A DNA stretch of 64,000 bases from Providencia manganoxydans (GTDB lineage: Bacteria > Pseudomonadota > Gammaproteobacteria > Enterobacterales > Enterobacteriaceae), in the NCBI RefSeq assembly GCF_016618195.1, contig NZ_CP067099.1, forward strand, positions 1,550,001 through 1,614,000, written 5' to 3'. The notes beneath the pieces were generated by a model. The model worked only from the letters and a program-made list of their open reading frames with translations, was not told the origin of the DNA and ran no database searches. A program made the translations under genes and the position numbers. How positions within the stretch are numbered: the first letter of the stretch is position 1; each line of letters opens with the position of its first letter. Positions 1 to 9,836 of this stretch are shown one piece after another.

Positions 1-272
1 TTTTTATTTTTCTATATTTTCTATCTTAAGTGATATTTTTATTAAACAGATAATAAATAACCTTTATATTAGCAAGGTAATTAAATCCTATATTTGTTTG
101 TTTTTATATCAATATTCGTCAGTTTATTTTATAAATGTACACAAGGATGCCAAGACTATCTGATAGTAACAGTCGAACGCTAAGTTAACCTTAAGGAATT
201 ATTTAATTTTTAGAGTATTAGTTAGCTAACTAATAGCCACTCATCTATATTTATTGATGTAAAGTTAATCAA

Positions 273-1187
273 ATGTATGATGAGGTATATGTAGTGAACG
301 ATAAACCACTGTCCCAACCTTACTTGTTACTGCTTGATATCCATAGCCCCGCCATTGTTGAATATCACAAATCTACAGGCCAAATACATAACCTTCTTGA
401 AGGGCTTGGCGGCACGCCTGATGGGATTACCGTTGATCCTGAAAACCGTTTAATTTATTGGAGCAACATGGGGGAAGACTTTGAAGCCGATGATGGCTCT
501 ATCAATGTGATCAACTTTAATGGTACTAATCGAAAAGTATTAGTCAGTCACGGGAGAATTCGTACACCAAAACAATTACAACTTGATCAAATTAACCAAC
601 GATTATATTGGTGCGATAGAGAAGGCGGAAAAGTTTCATCATGTAATGTTGATGGTAGTGATTTACAGACACATGTTGAGCGGCCTAGAGATCCTCAAGG
701 TAAAGTCGACATACTCGACCAGTGTGTTGGTATTACCGTGGATATTGAGAACAATTGGCTATACTGGACACAAAAAGGTATGTCAAAAGGCAATCAAGGT
801 CGTTTGTTTAGAGCGCCACTACGACCAACAGTGAATACTGAACCTACTCATCGACAGGATATTGAGCTACTACTCGACAAATTACCTGAACCTATTGATT
901 TGTTACTGGATGGGGAAGAACATATTCTCTATTGGACAGATCGCGGTGGCGAACCGAATGGTAATAGCTTGAATAAAGCAGATATTACTGAAAACGGTTT
1001 GAGCAATCATCAGGTGATTTGTCGTGGTTTCAATGAAGCGATCGGTTTAACTTATGATAAGTCCGCTCAGCTAATGTATGTTACTGATTTACTCGGTGGA
1101 GTATATCAAATCGCCTTGAATACAGGAGAGGTTAAGACGTTGTATCAAGGCAACGGATATACAGGGATAGCGCAATATTCAGCATAA
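273..1187 (+). CDS. YWTD/LDLR-class-B-like beta-propeller protein
   Basis: Encodes 304 aa with recurring YW[ST]-type blade motifs (LIYWSNMG, RLYWCDRE, WLYWTQKG, ILYWTDRG), each preceded by a hydrophobic-VD element such as GITVDPEN or GITVDIEN. This is the signature of a six-bladed YWTD/NHL-type propeller. No signal peptide or membrane segment is visible, so it is probably cytoplasmic. No catalytic residues can be named, and the substrate or partner is unknown. The start ATG has no strong Shine-Dalgarno sequence. It converges on the desaturase gene with only 15 bp between stop codons. The fold call is firm, the function is not. Confidence 0.75.
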   Translation: MYDEVYVVNDKPLSQPYLLLLDIHSPAIVEYHKSTGQIHNLLEGLGGTPDGITVDPENRLIYWSNMGEDFEADDGSINVINFNGTNRKVLVSHGRIRTPKQLQLDQINQRLYWCDREGGKVSSCNVDGSDLQTHVERPRDPQGKVDILDQCVGITVDIENNWLYWTQKGMSKGNQGRLFRAPLRPTVNTEPTHRQDIELLLDKLPEPIDLLLDGEEHILYWTDRGGEPNGNSLNKADITENGLSNHQVICRGFNEAIGLTYDKSAQLMYVTDLLGGVYQIALNTGEVKTLYQGNGYTGIAQYSA

Positions 1188-1202
1188 AATCAGTGAGATG
1201 TA

Positions 1203-2297
1203 CTATTTCGGCACTTCACCCATTTTACGTAAAAAGCGGATTTGAGCATCCAGTAATTGCCGGTAGCTAATACAACGATAAGGCAGATCATATTGTTTGG
1301 CTAACCGAGCAATAATGGCGGCTAACGCGGGGTAATGGCGATGGTGCCAACCGGGAAATAAATGGTGGGTAAGATGGTAGTTTAGCCCGCCAGTCAAGCG
1401 CCATAACCATTTGGGTGAGGGCAACCAATCACAAGCAGTCACAAAATTGTGATAATACCAACCATGAGGCATTTGCTGGTTATTCGGTGCCTCAAAAAAC
1501 GCCGTTTCAGCCCAATGTGTACCAAGCAATAAATAAACGACAAATAAAGAAGCGACCATTTGACTCGCTAGGTAAGTGAGTAAGATAGTCATGATGTCTA
1601 TACCATGGAGGTGTGCAACCCATAAAGGTAGCCCAAGCATCAGTAACAGATGGCATATTTTACTACCTAAAAATAATGCCCAACCCAATTTACCTTCTAG
1701 TACTTTCCGCGATTTAAGTGGCGTTTTTCCCGTTCTATCAGACCAATCAAATACTAATGCAATCCATGTAAGCGAGAACGATGCGACGATTGGCCAATAA
1801 ACATGTTGATACTTCATCATTGGACGCCAGTTTTGAAAGGGTGTTTGCCTAAAAATACCATTTTCCTCGGTATCTAAATCGTAATGTTCAATATTGGCAT
1901 AGCGGTGATGAAAATAGACATGGCGGACTCGCCAAAACTCAGGCTCTAGCCCTAGTGGCAGCGTGACTAAACGGCCAAAAATACGATTTAGCCACGTTTG
2001 CTTAAACAAAGTATTGTGACAAGCATCGTGCTGGCCTAATACATTCAACAGCATGATGAGTAACACAAAGCCAACATAGCCAGCAATATACACAACCGTT
2101 GAAGATGTTAGCAATGTAGGAATATAACAGATGATAGCAAGGACTATCATGCTGATAATCAGAAAAATATCTTTCTTGCTTGCATATACATGATCGTTTT
2201 TACTATTGAGATAGTTATGGCTCGCTTGTTTTAATGCATCATGAAAAGCGTGCTCATTAGCGTGTGTAAAATGCAATTCGTTCAGTTGTGTGCTCAT
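1203..2297 (-). CDS. membrane fatty acid desaturase
   Basis: Encodes 364 aa with the three histidine boxes of integral-membrane desaturases: HDACH near residue 130, HVYFHHRYA near 155 (HxxxHH) and HLTHHLFPGWHHRHYP near 310. Hydrophobic segments lie near residues 45-90 and 205-260. These boxes bind a di-iron centre that introduces a double bond in acyl lipid using O2 and an electron donor. Length fits the FA_desaturase family. Regiospecificity cannot be read from sequence. No electron-transfer partner is adjacent, and the gene stands alone next to a convergent propeller gene. Confidence 0.85.
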   Translation of the reverse strand: MSTQLNELHFTHANEHAFHDALKQASHNYLNSKNDHVYASKKDIFLIISMIVLAIICYIPTLLTSSTVVYIAGYVGFVLLIMLLNVLGQHDACHNTLFKQTWLNRIFGRLVTLPLGLEPEFWRVRHVYFHHRYANIEHYDLDTEENGIFRQTPFQNWRPMMKYQHVYWPIVASFSLTWIALVFDWSDRTGKTPLKSRKVLEGKLGWALFLGSKICHLLLMLGLPLWVAHLHGIDIMTILLTYLASQMVASLFVVYLLLGTHWAETAFFEAPNNQQMPHGWYYHNFVTACDWLPSPKWLWRLTGGLNYHLTHHLFPGWHHRHYPALAAIIARLAKQYDLPYRCISYRQLLDAQIRFLRKMGEVPK

Positions 2298-2329
2298 CGT
2301 TTTATATTTTTTTGATAAAATGCGTCATT

Positions 2330-2775
2330 TATTATGCCTCAATCAATCCTTGCAACAAAGGATCTACTTTTTCTAATCGCATCAATTCATCATCTTATAA
2401 TGTTAAGACATTGATAAAGGTCATCTTCTGGTTTCTCAACGTCCCGATACATTTCGGTCATCTCTAATGTACAGGTATATCCAAACAGGCCAATGCCAAA
2501 ACGCATTGCATTGCTTAATTTTATAGTTCCGATAGGGAGAAGCAGCGCTAGCTAAGTTAGTACTTGCTTCAAAAATTTTTCTGTTTCTAGAAGTGGTTCG
2601 CTGAAATACGATAACAGTCTTTCAATTTCGAATGCTAAGTCGCTCGCAATAGATGCTCAAATAACATTTCAGCAGGCATAATAGTATTTTTTAGCCTAAC
2701 AAACTGATTCTTTTTAACAGCTGCTAATAATGGTGAAAATAGCCATTGAACACCTGCGCTAAATACAACATAAGG
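2330..2775 (-). pseudogene. decayed gene remnant, family unknown
   Basis: Read on the minus strand, several stretches look like continuous protein in different frames: one containing MPAEMLFEHLLRAT, then FEIERLLSYFSEPLLETEKF, then NAMRFGIGLFGYTCTLEMTE, and finally a tail LEKVDPLLQGLIEA ending at a stop. The pieces are separated by in-frame stops and frame changes. This suggests one gene of about 140 aa that has decayed. I do not recognise the family. Together with the repeat at 2927-3027 it accounts for most of the 1-kb gap before the fimbrial genes. Confidence 0.35.
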
Positions 2776-2926
2776 GCGGAAATATGTTTATTCATTATTT
2801 TGCTTATTTGAAAAGCATTTAACTGAAAGCCTAGTTCTGGTTAATATTTGTGGTGAATTATCGTCATTAATAAATATATTCAATTATTCAAGAATATTAT
2901 TAATGCCTTTAAGATAGTAGTGCTTA

Positions 2927-3027
2927 TACTCGTCATACTTCAAGTTAGAGCGTTGTTGACTATGTTCATTCGTGACTCATCACATACTTATGTATGCTCT
3001 TAGCTGCATCTTGAATTATTTAGAGTA
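2927..3027. repeat. palindromic intergenic repeat, degenerate copy
   Basis: Begins TACTCGTCATACTTCAAG and ends CATCTTGAATTATTTAGAGTA, the same ends as the copy at 61171-61294. The inner parts (GTTGTTGACT, TATGCTC) also match. This copy is shorter and its left arm has diverged. It resembles the palindromic, mobile intergenic repeats known in several Enterobacterales genomes. No coding capacity. Confidence 0.7.
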
Positions 3028-3318
3028 GATATTCTCATTAATGATTTAAAAACATTGAGTTAAATATATCGCTTCACAGATAAAGGAAACACGACAGATA
3101 AGGTTAATCATAGTAGTAAATATTATGTTTTTTTTATAGTGGTGACTTGGTGTTTTTATGGCTTTATTCTATTATTTCCAATAAGTCATCTTTTTATGAT
3201 GTGTTTGTTTTTAGCTAGCTCGTTTTCTAGCTTTTACTAATATTTAAGGCTGTTAACTCAACTTATACTTATTATTGATATTAATTCAATTAAGTGTCAG
3301 TGGGATGGGGGCTCACTT

Positions 3319-3702
3319 ATGTTAAACAAATCGTTAGTAACTTATTGTGTACTATCGCTATTATTGGTTTTTAGCGTAAATATCGCTTTTGCTGTAACCG
3401 TTAATGGTGGAGCCATACATTTTTCTGGTTCAATCGTGAATGCCGGTTGTGCTGTGAGTGCATCGTCGAATAATCAAAATGTGGATATGGGAGAATATCG
3501 CTCGGCATTGTTTACAGCTATGGGGGTTCGCTCAAACTCTGTCCTTTTTAATATCGAGTTAGAAGATTGTGATAGTACAGTATCGACTCAAGTATCAACT
3601 GCATTTAGTGGTACCGTCGACAGCGTCGATCCTACGGTATTAGCAATCAGTAATACTGCCGGTGGTGCTTCTGGTTCTGCTTTCACGGGTACCTTTAATT
3701 GA
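3319..3702 (+). pseudogene. fimbrial pilin subunit, 3'-truncated
   Basis: Encodes 127 aa. A signal peptide (hydrophobic core LSLLLVFSVNIAFA) precedes a type-1 pilin start with the usual first cysteine (IVNAGCAVS) and a second in LEDCDS, the disulfide pair of FimA/FimF/FimG-like subunits. The family is normally about 160-180 aa. This one stops after GSAFTGTFN and lacks the C-terminal strands and penultimate-Tyr motif used in donor-strand exchange, so it should not assemble. The SD GGGGG lies just before the ATG. It is followed directly by a broken adhesin gene, and no usher or chaperone is present. Confidence 0.7.
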
Positions 3703-3719
3703 GGCCTGTTGGGGTAATT

Positions 3720-4729
3720 ATGCGAAAACTGATTATTACATTGTTAGTTATTTTATTTTCAATAGAAATACAGGCAGTGACATGTCTATCAGGATGTAAT
3801 GATGTTACCGCGACATTAACGACATCGTTAAAAGCAAGGGAAAATAAAGTTGGGGCAATTTACTCAAGTAGTCCTGTGAAATTAAATGCTTATACAATGA
3901 CTGTTAATCAAAATAATGAGGGGGGGTATTTAAATATATGGTTTGTTTTTGCAGGGGGAACGGTGCCTGTGTCAGGAACAAAACCGCAGAGTTGGGTATT
4001 CCATCCAATTAATGATTATATTTCAGTTGGAGTAAAGTTTAGTGATGGTTGTTCTATCGCATATGTCCCTTTTAATATTCAAAATTTATATCCAGGTTCA
4101 TGTGTTATTTACAGTTATAATCCAAATACTTTTACATGGTGGCCTGAAACAACCTATGATACGGCGATCCGTATAGATAAACCTTTGGTTGGGGGACTTA
4201 TCGGACGAATATTTTAGTTGGTGAAAGAGGGGTTTGTTCATCAAACACACAAACTTGTCAGGCGAAAACACTGACATTGTTCCACTTATATTTAAATTTG
4301 AATATTACGGTAGTTGAATCTTGTAGTTTTAATGGTGGGCAGGTTATTGATGTAGATTTTGGGAATATTTCCAGTTCAGAGTTTAAGAACGCAGGTGAAA
4401 AACCGAATGGAGTCAATGAAATTGTGCGTACGATTAATATTCAATGTGACAATGTTGGCGCTGGCAGCGCAATGACGCTTCGCCTGCAAGCAGATAATGT
4501 TTCTGGTAATGCGGTTGTTTCAAATAATAGTGATGTGGGATTTGTTGTAGCAAATTCTGATGGTAATCCATTGATCCCCAATAATACATCGAGTTATATA
4601 CCATTTACGCTCGACAGCGCTCAGAGCGCGATAGCAACTTTACGCATTTACCCTATTAGTATCACAGGGAAACAGCCAGTGGAAGGAACGGTGACATCTC
4701 AAGCTTATATACGTGTAGATTTTCCTTAA
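3720..4729 (+). pseudogene. two-domain fimbrial tip adhesin, frameshifted
   Basis: The ORF starting at 3720 has a signal peptide (LIITLLVILFSIEIQA) and a cysteine-containing lectin-like domain, and stops at 4217. In another frame the sequence continues smoothly (RTNILVGERGVCSSNTQTCQ, then a pilin domain with VVESCSFNGGQVIDVDFG and a second Cys in NIQCDN) to 4729. The frames join if the G5 tract at 4191-4195 has one more G. The repaired protein is about 336 aa, right for a FimH/MrpH-like lectin-plus-pilin adhesin. A second tract, G7, lies at 3920-3926. Either a fixed mutation, a phase-off state or a sequencing error. Confidence 0.65.
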
Positions 4730-4874
4730 TCAAAATAAGGTGATGATATGGGGATGATAACACTCTATTTAATCCGTTTTATAAAAGTGAATTGCAAAAT
4801 AAGGCAAATGTTAATGGTTAGGAGTAGTCTACATTCCGCTGTCTCGGGGGGATGTTGGGATCACAAACTTATAT

Positions 4875-5315
4875 ATGCGTGCCACAATCGTCTCCAGCAC
4901 CTGTACTGTGAGTATTGGAACTTTGAATCAAACAGTTAATTTAGGTTCATGGACGATAAAGCAATTTACAGCAACAGCGGAGCCTGCTACTTCAGCGGTT
5001 CGCTTTACTTTTAATTTAGAAGATTGTGGTTCGATCGCTTCAGGAGTGAAAGTGACTTTCAATGGCACTGTAGACAGTAATAATAGTAGTTTATTTAAAT
5101 TGGATCCTACGAGTACTGCATCACATGTGGGCGTAGCTATTTTGGATCGGAATAAGACTCGCATTTCGCCAGGAACGGCGAGTATTGCCTATCCCCTTGA
5201 GGCTGGCCAGAAAAGTGCAACGCTTGTTTTTTATGCACAATATGTTTCTACGGGGGGAACAATTATCGCAGGTTCTGCTAATACCGATGTGACTTTTAGT
5301 ATGGAATATTTGTAA
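4875..5315 (+). pseudogene. FimF/FimG-like minor pilin lacking its signal peptide
   Basis: Encodes 146 aa that match the mature part of a minor type-1 pilin: SSTCTVS (first Cys), FNLEDCGS (second Cys), GVKVTFNGTVDS, and a proper C-terminus ending TFSMEYL with the family's penultimate aromatic. No signal peptide precedes it. The upstream 130 bp contain stops in the relevant frames and a 22-aa open stretch that does not continue. The 5' end was probably lost in a deletion or rearrangement. It is the third broken fimbrial gene in a row. Confidence 0.65.
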
Positions 5316-5465
5316 TTTATTGACATGCTATTTTCAGTTTGCGGAAATGAGTTAAGTTAGAGAATAATGAAGCGATTATTGGATTAGCAGTATCTAGAAA
5401 AAGTTATGTATTACTCGTTAAATGCCGTTTAAAGTAGCCCCTATTATGGGGCATTAATATTACAA

Positions 5466-5852
5466 TTAGTCTTTTTGTTTTGGGTCATCACCAAACTTGT
5501 TAGGTCCTACATCGCCTTTAAAGAACATAGCAAAAACAAGAATGAATCCTAAATATGGAATAAATTGAATTAATACTAACCATCCAGAATAACCGATGTC
5601 ATGCAGTCGTCTAACTGTAAGTACTGTTGTATATGTAGCACCAAAAATTAAATAAGCAAATGCGAGGATAATTAGAGTATCATCGAATAATTCACCCCGA
5701 GGAAAGTGAAATCTACCCGTATAATTTAAAATATAGATGCTTAGGTTGATTAGAGGAATGTTGAATATTTGAAAAGACCAATAATCCCATCTAGTAGCTC
5801 GACCTTTAAGGCTAAATGATGTTTTCAGAAAATGAAGGATTGTAGTAAGCAT
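5466..5852 (-). CDS. DUF805 family inner-membrane protein
   Basis: Encodes 128 aa with the family pattern: N-terminal SLKGRATRWDYWSFQIF (R..R.eyW), several hydrophobic segments, the central RRLHDIGYSGW motif, and a polar tail ending GPNKFGDDP. It resembles E. coli YhaH/YhaI-type DUF805 membrane proteins, whose function is unknown. Transcribed leftward, away from the intergenic region that follows. Confidence 0.85.
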   Translation of the reverse strand: MLTTILHFLKTSFSLKGRATRWDYWSFQIFNIPLINLSIYILNYTGRFHFPRGELFDDTLIILAFAYLIFGATYTTVLTVRRLHDIGYSGWLVLIQFIPYLGFILVFAMFFKGDVGPNKFGDDPKQKD

Positions 5853-6949
5853 AGAGCCTCATAGATATAAAAATCTAAGTTAAATTTATAAAATAGACCG
5901 ACTAGAAAAATTAATATAAATGATGGTTTTATAATAAGACTAGAAAAAATAATCATGCAAAAAAGTAAACAATATTATTGGGCTTTTCGTTACTATCATT
6001 AATAAAACTCATCCTAATCAGAGAGTAGGTGATAAAACTTATCGAATATAACGTCTAATATTATTTGTATCTAGCTTTTATAAAAGGGAGTATGGCTATT
6101 TTCAATAATGCCCAAATACTTATTTATACGTTAATTTTTAATTGAAAAAGTTAGATGAGGAAGTATATAGATTGGATAATGATATGTAAATTATAGTAAT
6201 GTAAGATTTTATTAAAGTGAATTTGATAGGGCTGGTAATTATATTGGAATATGAAAGTCTGAAATGTACTTTCAATTTTCAATAGTCATTATTTTCTTTT
6301 GAGGAGGCGATAATTATTGACAAAGATAAATAATATACCTGAGGTTTTACTCTGTTAGTGATGATGCTGTTTGTCTACTTTAAAAGCAAGTTATTATAAT
6401 AAAATCAGTTGGATTAAAATCCAAATAGTGAGTATTTTGAAATTTACCGATTCAGGTGTGAAAGGCGAAAACATTTGTTGTCAAAATGGCCTAAGCGATA
6501 TTACTTAGGATGGTTAGGATATTTAAATATAGTGCTCCTGTAGTTAAACTAATCATATCAGAACTTGTCATTAAATTTTTGACACTTTAAAAAGGAAGGG
6601 GATATACGTATGCCAGATAAATTAGAGTGATGGGCGTAAATTTTACACGGTTTGTAATTTGAGATAGTCATGCACTGTCTTTTGATATTATAGCGAATAC
6701 CAAACATCCTGATTTATGGAGATATACTGATACTGCTAGCAGACAATTTTGACTAATTGGTGAAGTGCAACATAAATAACAAGTCTACTAGCGAGATAGG
6801 TGATTAAAGATAACTAAAAATTCCATTTAAATTGGATATATATAATGACGTTGACTGTGTTTGAGATAGTTCCGGTATTCAAACTAGTCAAAAAATGATG
6901 ATATAAGGTAAATTTAAAGCAGAGGATATTTTTTTAGGTAGAATATACT
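5853..6949. other. AT-rich stretch without recognisable gene
   Basis: About 1.1 kb of very AT-rich sequence. Neither strand shows a protein I recognise, an RNA gene or a clear repeat. Short open stretches are interrupted by stops. It may be decayed accessory DNA. Confidence 0.5.
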
Positions 6950-7309
6950 ATGAAAATTAAAATACTGGTTACATCATTATTGCTGTTTTTTTTACCATTA
7001 TCTTCTTTGGCGGGCACCAAAGCCTATAAATGCGATAAGAAAATATATAATCTTGAAAAACAATTAAAATATGCCAAGGACTACGGTAATACATATAGAG
7101 TACAAGCTCTGGAACGTGCGATATCAAACGTAAAATCTAATTGTTATGATCATTATTCGGGAGCAACTGGGCCAACGAGATTGTATGACCATTACTCGGG
7201 AGCAACTGGGCCAACTAGGTTGTATGATAATAACTCAAGGGAGAGATTACTTGAATTGGAGTTAAAAGAATTGAAGGAAATTATTGAAGAGCTAAAAAAT
7301 ATTGACTAG
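6950..7309 (+). CDS. DUF1090 family periplasmic protein with internal tandem repeat
   Basis: Encodes 119 aa with a signal peptide (LLLFFLPLSSLA) and a short helical domain (YNLEKQLKYAKDYGN, then RVQALERAISNVKSNC) like E. coli YqjC and other DUF1090 proteins. The Cys near residue 64 and the C-terminal coiled coil (RERLLELELKELKEIIEEL) are typical. A 13-residue unit, YDHYSGATGPTRL, is present twice in tandem (7145-7183 and 7184-7222), which is not usual for the family. Function unknown. Confidence 0.75.
   Translation: MKIKILVTSLLLFFLPLSSLAGTKAYKCDKKIYNLEKQLKYAKDYGNTYRVQALERAISNVKSNCYDHYSGATGPTRLYDHYSGATGPTRLYDNNSRERLLELELKELKEIIEELKNID
7145..7222 (+). repeat. two tandem 39-bp units inside the DUF1090 gene
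   Basis: The two units differ at only a few third-codon positions (gatcattat/gaccattac, acgaga/actagg), so frame is kept and the duplication is recent but not brand new. A partial third unit (YDNNS) follows. Confidence 0.85.
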
Positions 7310-7331
7310 TTTTAGTGTTCAATAGGCGTTA

Positions 7332-7467
7332 GATTTTATGTATGAAAGTTTATATTATGGTAACCGTTTCTGGCAGTGAATATTATTGATGAAGGAACGC
7401 GTGAGTGCTTGGCAATTGAAGTCGATACTTCGTTGCCTGCAAACCGAATTATCAATGTGCTCTACAT
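7332..7467 (+). pseudogene. IS3-type transposase (OrfB) remnant
   Basis: One frame reads DFMYESLYYGNRF and the next reads VNIIDEGTRECLAIEVDTSL followed by PANRIINVL. Together these match the conserved DDE-domain segment of IS3-family OrfB proteins (DF..DSLYYG.RFRT.NVID...REALAIEID.SLPA.RV). A frame change and missing flanks show it is a relic. No inverted repeats are left. It lies 0.7 kb from the prophage end. Confidence 0.7.
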
Positions 7468-7485
7468 AAAACGATTTTTGAACAA

Positions 7486-8025
7486 ATGATGAAAAAAATA
7501 TTCCTATCACTTGTTATATTGTTTGCATTTTCTTGTATCCCTAACGTCAGTATTGCTGATGCAGATCTGGATATAGAGGAAGGTATAAAAATTGAAACAA
7601 TCCCACAGCCATACTCTGAAAGTGACTTGTATGGTTATTGGATTGATGTAAATAATACACAAGAAATAAAAATTCTCAAAATGATGAGTTTTGCTCCAAA
7701 TGGTACTGCTGTTGATTCATTGCGGATCCAAGTTGGTGATAATGTAGAAGAAATAAAGCAAGACTCTACGTGGAAATTTGACGTAAAATCCAGCATATTA
7801 ATGCAGAAAATCACTAAGATTACCTACAAAATTAATGGGAAAATAGAGCCAAAAAATTTCGGTGATATAGAGCCTGTAAAAGTATCAGTTATAATTCAGA
7901 AAAGAGGTAAGGATATCTTTATGGGTCTTGCTCGTGATGATGGAACATTAGAGATTTACCAAAAAATCACAGCTGAAATGCGAGACGAAATTCACAAGAA
8001 AGCACAAGAAAATACTCAGAAATGA
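7486..8025 (+). CDS. secreted protein of unknown function
   Basis: Encodes 179 aa. A signal peptide (IFLSLVILFAFSCIPNVSIA) precedes an acidic start (DADLDIEEG). The mature part contains a lipocalin/META-like opening, DLYGYWIDVNNTQEIKILKMM, then beta-rich sequence and a charged C-terminal helix. The cysteine in FSCIP is not a convincing lipobox. I do not recognise the family. There is no strong SD, and the ATG overlaps the TGA that ends the transposase remnant. Confidence 0.6.
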   Translation: MMKKIFLSLVILFAFSCIPNVSIADADLDIEEGIKIETIPQPYSESDLYGYWIDVNNTQEIKILKMMSFAPNGTAVDSLRIQVGDNVEEIKQDSTWKFDVKSSILMQKITKITYKINGKIEPKNFGDIEPVKVSVIIQKRGKDIFMGLARDDGTLEIYQKITAEMRDEIHKKAQENTQK

Positions 8026-8171
8026 AATTCCATATTACTCTCTAGTTGTATCAGATAGCTAATATGCATAATTAGTATCATCTAAATTATCACTACATCA
8101 AAATAACCATTTTCATATGTGGTAGTGTCCACTTCCCCTAAAATAAGATAGTTATAATTAGACTTTCTGCA

Positions 8172-8204
8172 CTGGCGGGAGTTGAACCCGAGTCCGTAAT
8201 TTCT
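8172..8204. other. attL core
   Basis: Reads CTGGCGGGAGTTGAACCCG, then a, GTCCG, t, AATTTCT. It matches the intact tmRNA copy except at two positions. The 8 bp to its left do not match the tmRNA acceptor end, although a simple integration would leave that end here. The distal half-site has drifted or came from another element. Confidence 0.8.
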
Positions 8205-8249
8205 TAATTGATTGATTATTAAAGGGTATTTTAAATGGTGATCAATCAT

Positions 8250-8266
8250 GTGCACTAGATGTGCAC
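8250..8266. promoter_or_regulatory. candidate integrase arm-type sites (left)
   Basis: GTGCAC-TAGAT-GTGCAC, two copies at an 11-bp period, 46 bp inside attL. A matching pair lies 101 bp inside attR (52760-52776). Paired short repeats flanking the core on both sides of the joined attP are what tyrosine integrases use as arm sites. Inference only. Confidence 0.4.
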
Positions 8267-8296
8267 ATGGAGGTCGTGGTGTAGGTATATTCATGA

Positions 8297-9733
8297 TTAA
8301 TAACTATACACAATAGGCTGAAGTTTCCTTTTCAAAGATTCACTATTTTCGATTACTTGTTCAATTTCATCGGCAGTAAATCCAATAATATTTAAAAAGT
8401 GTAGATTGAATATAGCTTCCATTTTCAAACAAAGAAGCCACAGCTCTCTTCCTTTAGCCATCTCATGCTCTAAGTCTTCATTGTAGTGAGTTAAGTAATT
8501 TCGTGTGTTTACTATTTGTCTTAGAAGCTTGCTTCTTTCTTTGCTTGAACCCAAGTGTTCTTTGAATGGCTCAATAATTCTTTTTAATCGCTTTCCAAGA
8601 TTAATTTCATTTCCATGCATTAGTCTCCCTTGAAGCCAGTCAGCGTGTTCTGCTGGGCATGATTTAAGAATTGTAGAAACTAATGATTCAAAAGCGTCAT
8701 TTTCCATGAGTTTTTCATCACTAGTTCTTCTATGATATGTCTCAAGCCCTTGCGCTAATGCTAAGAATTTACTATCAAGATATTTTTGTGCGCCAGCTTT
8801 TGTTGAGAAATATAAACTAAACGCAGGAGACAAGTATTCATAAGCATTAATCCAATTATTGAATACTTGCTGCGCATTATTTTTAATTGTTACATAGCTA
8901 AATAATATATCATGCCAATGTTTAGTTGGTTCTTTTTCTGCATGAGGGATACTTTGGTAGTATATTTTGATTGTGGCTGGATATTTCTTATTATCTCCAT
9001 GATCGAGTACTATTTCTGAGGATGTTGCTGATACGTTTTTCAAAGTAACAATCTCATCTATAGCAAAGCACATTAGATTTGTAATTTTGTAGGCTATAGT
9101 TGTGAATTCATTCAGGTCACGTAGTTTTTCTGATACAAGATTAAAATAAGCTCGCTGTGTGATTTTCGCTTCTTTATTAATAAGTAAGTCAGAGAATGTA
9201 TATGCGAAGCATATTTCAAGGGTCATTTCATTATCAAGAGTAATGCTTATATCTTCAGGGCGCTTATAACTGATTTGTGCTGTATGATTTTTCCAATCAT
9301 GTTCTATATCTATACCACTAAGCCTTACCCACTCATCTAAACAGTCAACGGCAAAAGAGAAAGTGTTAAAGGTGATAGCCTCATTTTTATCCCATGCGGC
9401 ACCACTCAATAATCTTTGAACTGATATTGTTGATTTAGAAATACCTCCAAAAGCAAAGTTCTTTTTTGCATATAAACATCTATCAAGGGTTACTAAATCA
9501 TCTTTTTCTATATGGCCTATTATCCGTTCAATATGTTTATTATCATAAGAAAAAGCTTTTTCCTCATCAAAATGACCAATTATTTCTAATTCGATCTTTC
9601 CACCATCACTAATTGTGATAATTCCTGGTATTTTTTTATCTTCTTGTTCTGGAAGCCAAAAGTAACCAGATTTTTTGTATTCTTCCTGAATCCTCATTAT
9701 ATCCCCTTGTATTGGTTGTTTTTTTCTACTCAT
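8297..9733 (-). CDS. apeA: ApeA-like HEPN abortive-infection protein
   Basis: Encodes 478 aa. The N-terminal half has the beta-rich opening of ApeA N-terminal domains (SGYFWLPEQEDKKIPGIITI). The C-terminal part is alpha-helical with RNYLTH at residues 411-416, the R-x4-H motif of HEPN ribonucleases, in the context LLRQIVNTRNYLTHY. ApeA is a known single-gene anti-phage defence. HEPN effectors cut RNA and stop host growth. Here it lies between attL and the integrase, a common cargo position, is leftward and AT-rich, and probably has its own promoter in 9734-9836. Its target and trigger cannot be read from sequence. Family call strong, activity inferred. Confidence 0.8.
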   Translation of the reverse strand: MSRKKQPIQGDIMRIQEEYKKSGYFWLPEQEDKKIPGIITISDGGKIELEIIGHFDEEKAFSYDNKHIERIIGHIEKDDLVTLDRCLYAKKNFAFGGISKSTISVQRLLSGAAWDKNEAITFNTFSFAVDCLDEWVRLSGIDIEHDWKNHTAQISYKRPEDISITLDNEMTLEICFAYTFSDLLINKEAKITQRAYFNLVSEKLRDLNEFTTIAYKITNLMCFAIDEIVTLKNVSATSSEIVLDHGDNKKYPATIKIYYQSIPHAEKEPTKHWHDILFSYVTIKNNAQQVFNNWINAYEYLSPAFSLYFSTKAGAQKYLDSKFLALAQGLETYHRRTSDEKLMENDAFESLVSTILKSCPAEHADWLQGRLMHGNEINLGKRLKRIIEPFKEHLGSSKERSKLLRQIVNTRNYLTHYNEDLEHEMAKGRELWLLCLKMEAIFNLHFLNIIGFTADEIEQVIENSESLKRKLQPIVYSY

Positions 9734-9836
9734 AGTGTGACTAATTTTAAAAATTCAGCAAGTGATAAATATACCTGTTATTAGAAGCAGAGGTATTTAA
9801 TCTGATGGAGTATTATTATGTCTTTATCTATGAATT

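Noticed and set aside
4748..4939. 63-aa ORF just before the third pilin fragment
   Set aside because: Its sequence has no pilin or signal-peptide pattern, and it is out of frame with the pilin that follows.
5853..6949. Possible genes in the AT-rich gap
   Set aside because: Open stretches are short, interrupted and unlike any protein I know; no start with a good Shine-Dalgarno was found.
8172..8204. A tRNA gene at attL
   Set aside because: Only the T-arm segment of tmRNA is present; there is no acceptor pairing or anticodon arm.
8082..8294. 70-aa leftward ORF running across attL
   Set aside because: It translates through the tmRNA-derived core, has no Shine-Dalgarno sequence and no recognisable protein pattern.
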